Made by a program: the position numbers and the translations under genes. From Rhodospira sp. (lineage in GTDB: Bacteria > Pseudomonadota > Alphaproteobacteria > Rhodospirillales > Rhodospirillaceae): a stretch of DNA of 8,258 nt. Where the stretch lies: positions 1-8,258 of the forward strand of contig JANQGN010000181.1 of the NCBI GenBank assembly GCA_028277295.1. Direction: 5' to 3'. Position 1 is the stretch's first letter. Every line of letters begins with the position of its first letter. Below the pieces are notes generated by a model. That model was not told where the DNA came from, did not search any database, and saw only the letters and a program-made list of their open reading frames with translations. Below, piece after piece: positions 1 through 6,939 of this stretch.

Positions 1-1
1 C

Positions 2-1222
2 GCCGCGCGGGCCGTCGCCCAATTGGCGCGCGAGGACGTGCCCGACGAGGTGGACCGCGCCTATGCCGGCCGGCGGTTGCGCTACGGACCCGAGTACATT
101 ATTCCCGTGCCGTTCGACCCAAGGTTGATCTACGCCATTCCCCCGGCGGTGGCGATGGCGGCCATGAATACGGGTGTGGCGACGATGCCCATCGTGGACA
201 TGGGCGCCTATCGACAGCAGCTCTCGGCGCGCCTGGATCCCACCGCGTCGACGCTCCATTCCATCCACGCCGCCGTGGCCAGTCAGCCCAAGCGTCTTGT
301 CTTTGCCGAAGGCGAGGAAGAGAAGTCGGTGCGCGCCGCCATCGCCTTCCGCAATGGCGGCTATGGCACGCCGATCCTGGTGGGCCGCGAGGACCGCATC
401 GAGCGGGTGACGCAGTCCATGGGCCTGGGCAGTCTGGAGGGCATCGAGATCTACAACGCGCGTGTGTCCATTCATAACCAAAGTTACACGGAATACTTGT
501 ACAATCGGGTGTGCCGTCAAGGCGCCCTGTATCGGGATGTCCAGCGCTGGGTGAACCAGGACCGCAATGTATTTGGCGCCTGCATGGTGGCCATGGGTGA
601 TGCCGATGCCATGGTCACGGGGCTGACGCGTCACCAGCACCACGTGCTGGACCAGATCCGCATGTGCATCGATCCCAGGCCGGACGAGCAGCTCATGGGC
701 CTGACCATGGTTGTGGCCCGAGGGCGGACCGTGTTCATCGCCGACACGACGGTTCACGAGGCCCCATCGGCCCGCGACATGGCCACCATCGCCCGCCAGG
801 CGGCGCGCAAGGCGCGGCAGTTGGGGCATGAACCCCGGGTTGCCTTGCTGGCGTACTCCACCTTCGGCGCGCCGACCGGCAAAACCCCCGCGGTCGTGCG
901 CGAGGCGATCGAGATCCTGGACCGGGAGCATCCCGACTTCGAGTACGAGGGCGAAATGGGCGCCCACGTGGCCCTGGACCCAGAGTTGTTACAGGTCTAT
1001 CCCTTCCAGCGGTTGTCTGGGCCGGCCAACGTTCTGATCATGCCGGGTCTGCATTCGGCCAACATTTCATACAAACTTCTCCAAAAACTCGGTGGCGGAA
1101 CAGTCATTGGTCCTATGCTGTTAGGGCTGTCCCGTCCGGTGCAAATGACGGCCATGGACGCCACGGTCTCTGACATGGTTCACATGGCGGTCATGGCGGC
1201 GCACGAGGCCCTGCGAACCTAG
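2..1222 (+). CDS. maeB: NADP-dependent malic enzyme (MaeB type), C-terminal part, 5' end outside window
   Basis: This enzyme oxidatively decarboxylates malate to pyruvate with NADP in the cytoplasm, feeding pyruvate and NADPH supply. The frame is open from base 2 and 406 codons are visible, ending in TAG. MaeB proteins run to about 750 residues, so roughly the first 350 (malate and NADP binding, catalysis) lie upstream of the window. The first 60 visible residues match the end of the malic enzyme region, including YGPEYIIPVPFDPRL and IPPAVAMAAM. From about residue 97 (RLVFAEGEEE) to the end is a phosphotransacetylase-like domain, closing with GPMLLGLSRPVQ and a DMVHMAVMAA helix. In MaeB relatives this domain has no transacetylase role and is a binding site for acetyl-CoA-type effectors; that is family knowledge. 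A TTG at 23 is in frame but is internal, not the start. The next gene begins 93 bases downstream on the same strand. Confidence 0.95.
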   Translation, partial: AARAVAQLAREDVPDEVDRAYAGRRLRYGPEYIIPVPFDPRLIYAIPPAVAMAAMNTGVATMPIVDMGAYRQQLSARLDPTASTLHSIHAAVASQPKRLVFAEGEEEKSVRAAIAFRNGGYGTPILVGREDRIERVTQSMGLGSLEGIEIYNARVSIHNQSYTEYLYNRVCRQGALYRDVQRWVNQDRNVFGACMVAMGDADAMVTGLTRHQHHVLDQIRMCIDPRPDEQLMGLTMVVARGRTVFIADTTVHEAPSARDMATIARQAARKARQLGHEPRVALLAYSTFGAPTGKTPAVVREAIEILDREHPDFEYEGEMGAHVALDPELLQVYPFQRLSGPANVLIMPGLHSANISYKLLQKLGGGTVIGPMLLGLSRPVQMTAMDATVSDMVHMAVMAAHEALRT

Positions 1223-1233
1223 AGTATGTCCCG

Positions 1234-1254
1234 CGCGATCCGGACCGGATCGCG
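1234..1254. repeat. Perfect 10-bp palindrome with 1-nt centre between maeB and phoR
   Basis: CGCGATCCGG and CCGGATCGCG flank a single A, giving 10 perfect base pairs. It starts 12 bases after the maeB stop and ends 61 bases before the phoR start. There is no T-run on either side, so it is not a standard intrinsic terminator. It may be a dispersed intergenic palindrome, an mRNA 3'-end stabiliser or a protein-binding site. A closely related palindrome occurs at 5138-5156 ahead of the second histidine kinase. Confidence 0.7.
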
Positions 1255-1301
1255 ACCGTCGGCGGGCGACTCCAGGTAGCGGCGGTGCCGGCGCTTGCGA
1301 C

Positions 1302-1310
1302 AAGGAGAGG
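1302..1310 (+). promoter_or_regulatory. Ribosome binding site that sets the phoR start
   Basis: AAGGAGAGG lies five bases before the ATG at 1316. This strong Shine-Dalgarno match decides the start against a TTG at 1295 that is in frame but sits upstream of this site. Confidence 0.85.
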
Positions 1311-1315
1311 TTTCC

Positions 1316-2956
1316 ATGGCCCGAGCCGGCCGCACCCGCATCAAGCTTCGCAGCGGACGCGTGGTGCGGGCCGCCTTGGCCGTTGCCGCTCCGCCCCTTG
1401 CGGTGGTGAGCGGTCTTGTCGTCATGGGCGCGTTGTCGGTGGGGCCCGCGCTGCTGGCGGGCCTGGCGATGGTGGTGGGCACGGCGGCTCTGCTGCGCCC
1501 CCATCTGCTGGATTTGGCGACGGTCGAGCGGGCCACCCGGGAAATGGCCGACAACCAGGGCCGGCCGCCGGGAACGCCCGAGATCGTATATTCCTCTATC
1601 GCGCGCTCCCAAATGGGTGCCGTGCAGGACTTGCGCCGCGCCCTTGAGCACCGCCTGTCCGACCTGACGGCGCGGGCAGAGTCCAATGCGCTGGTCGTCG
1701 ACGCGCTGACCGACCCCATTTTGCTCATCGACAATGGCGGCACGGTGACCCGGGTCAATGCCGCCGCGCGCACCTTGTTCGGGCGGGATGGCTCGGGGCG
1801 TCCGCTCACGGCGGTGATGCGCGAGCCATCGGTGCTGGAGGCCGTCGAGCGGGTGCTCGCGGGGGGGGCGGGCCGCATGGTGCAGATCACCTTGCCAGGC
1901 GCCATCGAGCGGGAGTGCGAGGTGCGGGTCGCGCCCCTGTCCCAACGGGACAGCGATGGCGCCGAGGTCCTGTTGACGCTTCACGACGTCACCAAGCTGG
2001 TGCGCATGGAGCGCATGCGCGCCGACTTCGTGGCCAATGCCAGCCACGAACTGCGCACACCGCTGTCCAGCCTGGTGGGATTCGTCGAAACCCTTATGGG
2101 CTCGGCTCGCGATGATGCCGAGGCGCGCGAACGCTTCCTGCCGGTGATGCTGGAGCAGGGCCAGCGCATGCAGCGCCTGGTCGAGGATCTGCTGTCTCTC
2201 TCACGGATCGAGATGAACGAGCACTCCCCGCCCACCGACCTGGTGTCCGTCCCGGACCTGGTCAAACGCATCGCCAATGCGCTTGAACTGAAGGCCCAGG
2301 CCAAGGGGTGTTCGGTCGTGGTGGACCTGGACACCAACCTGCCCCCGGTTCTGGGGGACGCGGATCAGGTGAGCCAGGTGTTCCAGAACCTGTTGGACAA
2401 CGCCATCAAGTACGGACGCGCCGGAACGCCGGTCACCGTGACGGGGGGTGTGGTCGCCCATGGGCCGGCGTCCATGCCTGGGCCGCGCAGGGGACCCTGC
2501 CTTCACGTGGCCGTGCGCGATCAGGGCGAGGGCATCGCCCGCGAGCATCTGCCGCGCCTGACCGAGCGCTTCTATCGGGTCGACCGCGCGCGGTCCCGGC
2601 AGATGGGCGGGACGGGTCTGGGGCTGGCCATCGCCAAGCATGTGCTGACCCGGCATCGCGGCATTCTGGTGCCCGAGAGCGTGCTGGGGGAGGGCAGTAC
2701 GTTCAACGTCTTCCTGCCGATCGCGCCGGCGGAGCGGGAGAGGTCCGCGTCGCCCGGGACGCGGCCAAAGAGCAAGCCCGCCAAGACGGATGCTGGGGCG
2801 TCGTCCCCTCCGGTGGAGCCGCTGGTGGAGCCGCCGCCGGTCGGTCACGCCGACAGCGCCATGTCCTCCGAGGAGGGATCGCCGGCGTTACCGCCCGATC
2901 ATCCGAGCCGGATGCCGCCAGCCGATGGGATATGCGGCCGTATCGTTCCCGGATGA
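1316..2956 (+). CDS. phoR: Phosphate regulon-type sensor histidine kinase PhoR
   Basis: This is an inner-membrane two-component sensor, 546 residues. In this family the kinase phosphorylates PhoB when phosphate is scarce. Residues about 17-62 form two closely spaced hydrophobic segments with almost no periplasmic loop, as in PhoR. A PAS-like domain covers about 122-226 (LVVDALTDPILLIDNGGTV). The dimerisation and phosphoacceptor domain carries FVANASHELRTPLSSLVGF with His244. The ATPase domain has an N box around N362 (NLLDNAIKYG), a G1 box DQGEG at 402-406 and a G2 box GGTGLGLAIAK at 431-441, so all key residues for kinase activity are present. The last 76 or so residues (from 471) are proline, serine and glutamate rich with no recognisable fold, and make the protein longer than usual for PhoR. 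No PhoB, PhoU or Pst gene lies in the window, so the PhoR call rests on domain layout and the SHELRTPL region. It could be a paralogous sensor. Confidence 0.87.
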   Translation: MARAGRTRIKLRSGRVVRAALAVAAPPLAVVSGLVVMGALSVGPALLAGLAMVVGTAALLRPHLLDLATVERATREMADNQGRPPGTPEIVYSSIARSQMGAVQDLRRALEHRLSDLTARAESNALVVDALTDPILLIDNGGTVTRVNAAARTLFGRDGSGRPLTAVMREPSVLEAVERVLAGGAGRMVQITLPGAIERECEVRVAPLSQRDSDGAEVLLTLHDVTKLVRMERMRADFVANASHELRTPLSSLVGFVETLMGSARDDAEARERFLPVMLEQGQRMQRLVEDLLSLSRIEMNEHSPPTDLVSVPDLVKRIANALELKAQAKGCSVVVDLDTNLPPVLGDADQVSQVFQNLLDNAIKYGRAGTPVTVTGGVVAHGPASMPGPRRGPCLHVAVRDQGEGIAREHLPRLTERFYRVDRARSRQMGGTGLGLAIAKHVLTRHRGILVPESVLGEGSTFNVFLPIAPAERERSASPGTRPKSKPAKTDAGASSPPVEPLVEPPPVGHADSAMSSEEGSPALPPDHPSRMPPADGICGRIVPG

Positions 2957-2979
2957 TCGGCGCGGCTGCCTCACCAGTC

Positions 2980-3186
2980 CAGGGCTCCGAACTCGGATGG
3001 ACGATCGTTTAAGAAGCGCCTTCGGAGAGGACCGGAGCACTCGATGGAGATCCTTCGGTCGTTTCACGCCCTCAGGATGAGGTTGTTTTAAATGGACGAT
3101 CCTCATCCTGAGCACCCAGAGGGTGCGAAGGATCTCCAACGGAAATGAGCAACTTAACGGATCTGTCATCCGAGTTCGGAGCCCTG
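2980..3186. repeat. Nested inverted-repeat element, outer arms 34 bp
   Basis: The outer arms are 2980-3013 and 3153-3186. The first 20 bases of each arm (CAGGGCTCCGAACTCGGATG on the left) are perfect reverse complements. The next 14 match at nine positions, including GATC and TTAAG. Inside the arms lies a second palindrome (3046-3137). The whole 207 bp could fold into one long stem. It has no coding capacity and I see no clear target-site duplication at its ends. This arrangement suits a miniature inverted-repeat element or a composite of dispersed alphaproteobacterial intergenic repeats. It begins 24 bases after the phoR stop. Confidence 0.8.
3046..3137. repeat. Inner palindrome of alphaproteobacterial intergenic-repeat type
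   Basis: Two 37-base arms, 3046-3082 and 3101-3137, flank an 18-base AT-rich loop. The outer 12 bases (GGAGATCCTTCG against CGAAGGATCTCC) and inner 12 bases (CTCAGGATGAGG against CCTCATCCTGAG) pair perfectly. The 13 bases between them have diverged. The right middle part is itself a hairpin, GCACCC-AGA-GGGTGC at 3112-3126. The CCTCATCCTGAG...CGAAGGATCTCC wording is typical of repeats scattered through many alphaproteobacterial genomes, so this is probably two head-to-head copies of such a unit. It might also act as a transcription barrier between phoR and ccpA. Confidence 0.75.
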
Positions 3187-3208
3187 CAGCCTTCTCGACG
3201 CAAGGCCG

Positions 3209-3313
3209 CGTCATGGCGAGCCCGCATCTCTTGATGCGGGCAAAGCAATCCAGAGTGTAAATCACCGCGCTTTGCCCTGGATTACTTCGGAGCTCACGCT
3301 CCTCGCAATGACG
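3209..3313. repeat. Second imperfect palindromic repeat (GCAATGACG family)
   Basis: The outer arms CGTCATGGCGAG (3209-3220) and CTCGCAATGACG (3302-3313) pair at 11 of 12 positions. The inner arms 3241-3253 and 3277-3289 pair at 11 of 13. Each side also carries its own small hairpin: CCCGCATC/GATGCGGG at 3221-3240 and GGAGC/GCTCC at 3289-3302. The wording AAGCAATCCAG...CTGGATTACTTCGG...CTCGCAATGACGG matches a dispersed repeat that is common in alphaproteobacteria. It lies between the phoR and ccpA 3' ends, with its right edge 27 bases past the ccpA stop. Confidence 0.78.
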
Positions 3314-3340
3314 GGGAAGCAAAAATTCGCGTACGGCCCC

Positions 3341-4402
3341 CTACCGCATCGGTGTCGGGCGCGGGGTGTCGGCGGTGCTGGCCGGCAACTGGGGCACCAT
3401 CACCTGGGGCATCTCGCCGGTCAGGGTGTGCAGGAAGGCGACGATGTCGTCCACCTGCTGCTCGTTCAGGTCCTCGCCAAGCTGAGCCACCCCCATGACG
3501 GCCACCGCCTGCCTGAGGTCCCAGACGCCGCCGGCATGGAAGTACGGCTCCGTCAGGGCCACGTTGCGCAAGGTGGGCGAGCGGAACACGTACTCATCGG
3601 TCGCCGTCTCGGTGACCGCGAAGCGTCCCTTGTCCTCGGGCGGCAGGATATCGGCGCCGGGTTTCTCCATGACCCCAAACGGATGGTAGCCCTGTCCGCC
3701 GATGTTGACGCCGGCGTGGCAGGCGACGCAGCCGGTGTTGATGAACGTTTGCAGACCGCGCTTCTCCTGCTCGGTCAAGGCGTTGACATTGCCCTCCAGA
3801 TACTGGTCGAAGGGCGAGGCGGGCGTGATCAGCGTGGCCTCGAACGCCTCGATGGCGCGCGCGACATTGTCGAAGGTGACCGGATCGGCCTCGTTGGGGA
3901 AAGCGGTGGTGAAATGATCCACATAGGCCGGTATCGAGGACAGCGTCGCCACCACCATCGCCGGCTGGTTGTTCATTTCCACCCCCGCCTGGATCGGTCC
4001 CTTGGCCTGCTCCTTCAGGTCGGCGGCGCGGCCGTCCCAGAACTGGGCAATGTTGAACACCGCGTTGTAGACGGTCGGAGCGTTGCGCGGGCCGGCCTGC
4101 CAACCGTGACCGATGGAGGTCTCCAGGTTGTCGTCGCCGCCCATGGCCAGGTTGTGGCAGGTGTTGCAGGACAGCAGGTGACTGGCCGAGAGGCGCGGAT
4201 CAAAGAACAGCATGCGGCCCAGGTCGATCTTCTCCTTGGTCACCGCGTTGTCGTTGACCTTGGGCACGCGATGCGGGATGGGCTCGAACAGGAACCGCGC
4301 CTCCTCCATCAAGGCGGCGTCATCGATGGCCTCGGCCTGGGCGCCGACCGGCAGCAAGGCCGGGAGGCTAACCGCGACGGCGATCGTCAATACGTGTCTC
4401 AT
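3341..4402 (-). CDS. ccpA: Di-heme cytochrome c peroxidase, periplasmic
   Basis: This exported enzyme reduces hydrogen peroxide to water in the periplasm using electrons from small c-type cytochromes or similar donors. It has 353 residues. Residues 1-23 form a signal peptide (hydrophobic core VLTIAVAVSLPALLPV, likely cleavage after AQA). The first heme site is CNTCH at 79-83, preceded by the family signature LFFDPRLS at 65-72. The second is CVACH at 225-229. Other hallmarks of the bacterial peroxidase branch are SIGHGW (His99, a candidate distal ligand), FWDGRA at 121-126, GPIQAGVEM at 135-143 with a catalytic-type glutamate, RSPTLRNVALTEPYFHAGG at 274-292 and a candidate methionine ligand at 303. 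This full set favours CcpA over MauG-like relatives. It is convergent with phoR across the repeat block and has no partner gene in the window. Maturation needs a cytochrome c assembly system encoded elsewhere. Confidence 0.94.
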   Translation of the reverse strand: MRHVLTIAVAVSLPALLPVGAQAEAIDDAALMEEARFLFEPIPHRVPKVNDNAVTKEKIDLGRMLFFDPRLSASHLLSCNTCHNLAMGGDDNLETSIGHGWQAGPRNAPTVYNAVFNIAQFWDGRAADLKEQAKGPIQAGVEMNNQPAMVVATLSSIPAYVDHFTTAFPNEADPVTFDNVARAIEAFEATLITPASPFDQYLEGNVNALTEQEKRGLQTFINTGCVACHAGVNIGGQGYHPFGVMEKPGADILPPEDKGRFAVTETATDEYVFRSPTLRNVALTEPYFHAGGVWDLRQAVAVMGVAQLGEDLNEQQVDDIVAFLHTLTGEMPQVMVPQLPASTADTPRPTPMR

Positions 4403-4407
4403 GGTGG

Positions 4408-4413
4408 GTCCTC
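4408..4413 (-). promoter_or_regulatory. Ribosome binding site of ccpA
   Basis: On the minus strand GAGGAC lies five bases before the ATG that ends at 4402, supporting this start. The residues that follow read directly as a signal peptide. Confidence 0.7.
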
Positions 4414-4842
4414 ATACGAAATCGGGACGGCGACGGTCGCGGTTCCAGGACGCGGGGACAGGGGAACGGGGACTCAGGTGCGGCCGCTCGCCGATGGGGC
4501 CTCCAAGCGGCCCAGGCCCTTTTTTTATAATTGGTCAAATTAAAATGCATTGATTTACCGCAAGGGCCGTAAGGTTATGCACGCGATACCCGCCCATCCG
4601 GGCAGGACGCCCCACTGTTGTTCTCGGGATTGCTACCTCGGAGAAAGAAAGATCGACGCCCGCGCCCCTTTTAGGCGTTGCCGACCAACACGAACGCATG
4701 GGTGCCGATCGGAGTCGATCTGACGGTGACCGCTGGCGTCGTCCGGTCGTCGCTTGAGGCGGGCGATGGATCCGTCACACGGTCCCCGCCCGCTCTCCCA
4801 TGGAGGGACGATCAACTAACTCATCGCCTTAAGGATGACAAT

Positions 4843-4859
4843 ATCAATATAAAATTGAT
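4843..4859. promoter_or_regulatory. AT-rich inverted repeat, possible operator
   Basis: ATCAAT and ATTGAT are perfect inverted arms around a 5-base ATAAA centre, inside the AT-rich island. It resembles a dimeric regulator site, but its half-site order is the reverse of the FNR consensus (TTGAT-N4-ATCAA). No regulator is implied by the sequence. It lies about 330 bases before the sensor kinase and 440 bases before ccpA. Confidence 0.3.
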
Positions 4860-5137
4860 TCTTATCCGAACAGTTCTCATGACGTGAAAAAATCGCGACG
4901 GATAACCATTGGCCATGGTGTGTTGATCAGCCTCCACCGCCACCTCCTTTTACTCGGTATCCTGGGCGTCGCCACACAATTCGGCTATGGTTGTTCCAAG
5001 ACTCGAGCGTGCTGCTTCCGGACCGGCGCGGTGACCCTTTTTATCGTGCCCGGACGCCCGCGCACCGAAGGCGTTTTCGGCGACACCTGACTCACTGAAA
5101 ACACCCTCGTGTTCTGATACTGAAGCAAATCGTCGTC

Positions 5138-5177
5138 GCGATCCGGTGCGGATCGCCCGGGATTTGCTCTATCCCGG
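5138..5177. repeat. Two tandem hairpins just upstream of the sensor kinase
   Basis: The first hairpin is GCGATCCG-GTG-CGGATCGC (5138-5156), eight perfect pairs. The second, CCGGGA/TCCCGG (5157-5177) with a nine-base loop, follows directly. They end nine bases before the putative GTG start. The first is nearly the same as the palindrome at 1234-1254. It could be a dispersed repeat or a leader structure limiting access of ribosomes; no Shine-Dalgarno sequence is visible between it and the start. Confidence 0.6.
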
Positions 5178-5186
5178 ACCATCGCC

Positions 5187-6932
5187 GTGTTGACGTCCGT
5201 CACCAGCCGTCGTGCCGCCCTCCTGGCCGCCCTGTACATAGGTCTGGCGGCGCTGTGGATCCTGCTGTCCGACCTGGTGCTAAAGGCCCTGGACTTGTCG
5301 GCCGCCAATCACGCCTTCTTCTCCATCCTCAAGGGCTGGGGGTTCGTTCTGATCACGGGCGCGGTTCTGTTCGTCGGCGTCCAACGGATCCTCCGGCGCG
5401 GCTGGTCCGAGGGAAACCAGGCCCGGCGGCTGTTGGCCTGCGCGGGCGAAGGTCTCTACAGCGTCGACCTGAACGGGCTGTGCACCTTTGCGAATCCGGC
5501 CCTGGCCGCGATGCTCGGTCACGATGGACCCGAGACCCTGTTGGGCGCCAACATGCACGCCCTCATCCACCACCACCGCGCCGACGGCTCTCCCTACCCT
5601 CGGGAGGACTGCCCCGTCCACGGCCATATCGCCCGGGGCACACGGTTCCGGCGCGCGCGCGAAACCCTGTTCCGCAAGGACGGCACGCCGATGCTGGTGG
5701 ATCTCGCCGGCGAGCCGCTGACCGACGATCGCGGGCGATTGATCGGCGCCGTCGTCGCGGTGCGGGACATCACCGAACAGGAACGCGCGCGCCTGGCCCT
5801 GATGGAGAGCGAACAGCGATTCCGGGTGCTCTACGAGAATCTGCCGGTGGGGTACCAGTCCCTGGATCCGGACGGCTATGTCATCGAGGTCAACCAAGCC
5901 TGGCTCGACCAGATGGGATACCGGAGAGACCAGGTCATCGGCCGCTCGATCCTGGACTTCCTGACCGACGACAGTCGCGCCGTGCTACCCGAGCGATTCG
6001 CGGCGTTCAAGGCGCAGCGGGTCATGCATGGCGCCGAGTTCGACATGATCACCGGCCCCGGCCGGGTGCGGCGCATGTCCGTTGAGGGGCGGGTCAGCCT
6101 GGACGAGGCCGGCGCGGTCACGCAAACCCACTGCATCCTGACCGACTTGACCGAACGGCGTGCCTTCCAGGCGGCCCTGGACGTGACCCTGAGCGACGTC
6201 GCCAGGGCCGATGCCGAGTTGCTGCGCTTCGGCCGCGTCGTGGCGCATGACTTGCAAGAACCGGTGCGCGAGGTGGTCAGCTTCCTCGATCTCATTCAGC
6301 GGCGCCTGGGTGACAACGTCCCCACGGACGTGGCCGAGTTCATGACCTACGCCAGCAACGCCGGACTGCGCATGAAGGAACGCCTGGTCGCCTTGCGCGG
6401 CTTCGTGGACGTGATGGGTCAACGTCAACACTTCCAGCCAACGCCGCTGGCGATCGTCTGGCGCGATACCCGCGACTCCCTGGAAGCCCGCATCCACGAC
6501 AGCGGCGCCCGCCTGGAGGCCGACCCGCTACCCACCGTGATTGGCGACCCGGGGCTGTTGGGCGTGCTGTTTCGGGTGCTCACCGACAATGCCCTGCGCT
6601 ACACCCGGCCGGGGTACGCGCCGAGTCTCGCCCTGCGCGTCGAGCACGAGGCCGGCGCGGTTGTGCTTGGCTTTCTGGATAACGGTCGAGGCATCGACCC
6701 AACCCTGCGCGCGCGCGTGTTCGAGGCCTTCGCACGGGATCCACGCCCCGGCGACGCCGCCGCCAATGGCATGGGTCTGACGGTGGCCCGCAAAATCTGT
6801 GACCTGCACGCGGGCACCATCTGGATCGAGACTCGCCCCGACGGAGGCCCCGGCACCTTGGTCTGCGTACGCTTGCCGCTCCGCGCGGCGCGGGAACCCA
6901 AGGCGGACCGGCGAGAGCCGGCGCCGGCGTGA
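5187..6932 (+). CDS. Membrane-anchored PAS/PAS sensor histidine kinase, orphan
   Basis: This is a 581-residue two-component sensor; its signal and partner are unknown. Two transmembrane segments lie at about 9-30 and 48-66 with a short loop between, so most of the protein is cytoplasmic. PAS domain 1 covers about 78-198 (LLACAGEGLYSVDLNG to VRDITEQERA). It contains a histidine-rich stretch (HALIHHHRADG) and a C142-P-V-H segment. PAS domain 2 covers about 208-325 (FRVLYENLPVGYQSLDPDG to TDLTERRAF). The phosphoacceptor region is VVAHDLQEPVREVVSFLDLI with His354, the HDLQEP form seen in phytochrome-like kinases. The ATPase domain shows N468 in LTDNALRYT, DNGRG at 498-502 and GMGLTVARKICDLHAG from 528, so it looks active. 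The start is weak: GTG 5187 or TTG 5190, with no ribosome binding site. An in-frame stop at 5121 and no other start codon between support this choice. No response regulator is adjacent. Confidence 0.92.
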   Translation: MLTSVTSRRAALLAALYIGLAALWILLSDLVLKALDLSAANHAFFSILKGWGFVLITGAVLFVGVQRILRRGWSEGNQARRLLACAGEGLYSVDLNGLCTFANPALAAMLGHDGPETLLGANMHALIHHHRADGSPYPREDCPVHGHIARGTRFRRARETLFRKDGTPMLVDLAGEPLTDDRGRLIGAVVAVRDITEQERARLALMESEQRFRVLYENLPVGYQSLDPDGYVIEVNQAWLDQMGYRRDQVIGRSILDFLTDDSRAVLPERFAAFKAQRVMHGAEFDMITGPGRVRRMSVEGRVSLDEAGAVTQTHCILTDLTERRAFQAALDVTLSDVARADAELLRFGRVVAHDLQEPVREVVSFLDLIQRRLGDNVPTDVAEFMTYASNAGLRMKERLVALRGFVDVMGQRQHFQPTPLAIVWRDTRDSLEARIHDSGARLEADPLPTVIGDPGLLGVLFRVLTDNALRYTRPGYAPSLALRVEHEAGAVVLGFLDNGRGIDPTLRARVFEAFARDPRPGDAAANGMGLTVARKICDLHAGTIWIETRPDGGPGTLVCVRLPLRAAREPKADRREPAPA

Positions 6933-6939
6933 CCACCCG

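Larger units (their letters stand above)
4403..5186. other. 784-bp intergenic region between divergent ccpA and the sensor kinase
   Basis: No reading frame here is convincing. Candidates of 60-113 codons lack ribosome binding sites and recognisable protein features. The stretch must hold the promoters of both divergent genes. Two islands are AT-rich against a GC-rich background, 4520-4557 and about 4829-4893. The first has, on the minus strand, TTGACC (4538-4533) and TATAAA (4529-4524), but only three bases separate them so they cannot be a -35/-10 pair. Small hairpins include GCCC/GGGC at 4592-4603 and AACAC/GTGTT at 5100-5113. An untranslated RNA or unusual short gene cannot be excluded. 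Confidence 0.6.

Noticed and set aside
1234..1254. Intrinsic terminator of maeB
   Set aside because: The stem is strong but no T-run follows on either strand, so it is listed as a palindrome only.
1121..2047. 308-codon minus-strand open frame opposite maeB/phoR
   Set aside because: It is a GC-rich shadow across two clear genes, with His/Arg/Gly-rich translation and no motif.
4523..4538. TTGACC and TATAAA on the minus strand as a ccpA promoter
   Set aside because: The two hexamers are three bases apart instead of about 17, and neither has a partner at the right distance.
3272..4543. 423-codon plus-strand open frame opposite ccpA
   Set aside because: It is antisense to a complete cytochrome c peroxidase with signal peptide, two heme motifs and a ribosome binding site. 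Its translation is rich in Gly, His, Arg and Val with no domain.
4566..4640. Possible cobalamin riboswitch (CGCCCCACTGTTG resembles part of the B12 core)
   Set aside because: The other conserved parts of the riboswitch, including the GGGAA segment and the GCCACTG B12 box in order, are absent on both strands, and no B12 gene is adjacent.
4678..4887. 69-codon plus-strand frame overlapping the next frame at ATGACGTGA
   Set aside because: The stop/start overlap looked like translational coupling, but the frame begins at a TTG with no binding site and has mixed, unprotein-like composition.
4884..5090. 68-codon plus-strand frame with a short hydrophobic stretch
   Set aside because: It has a GTG start without a ribosome binding site, ordinary residues after the hydrophobic part and no recognisable features. 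It was noted but not called as a gene.
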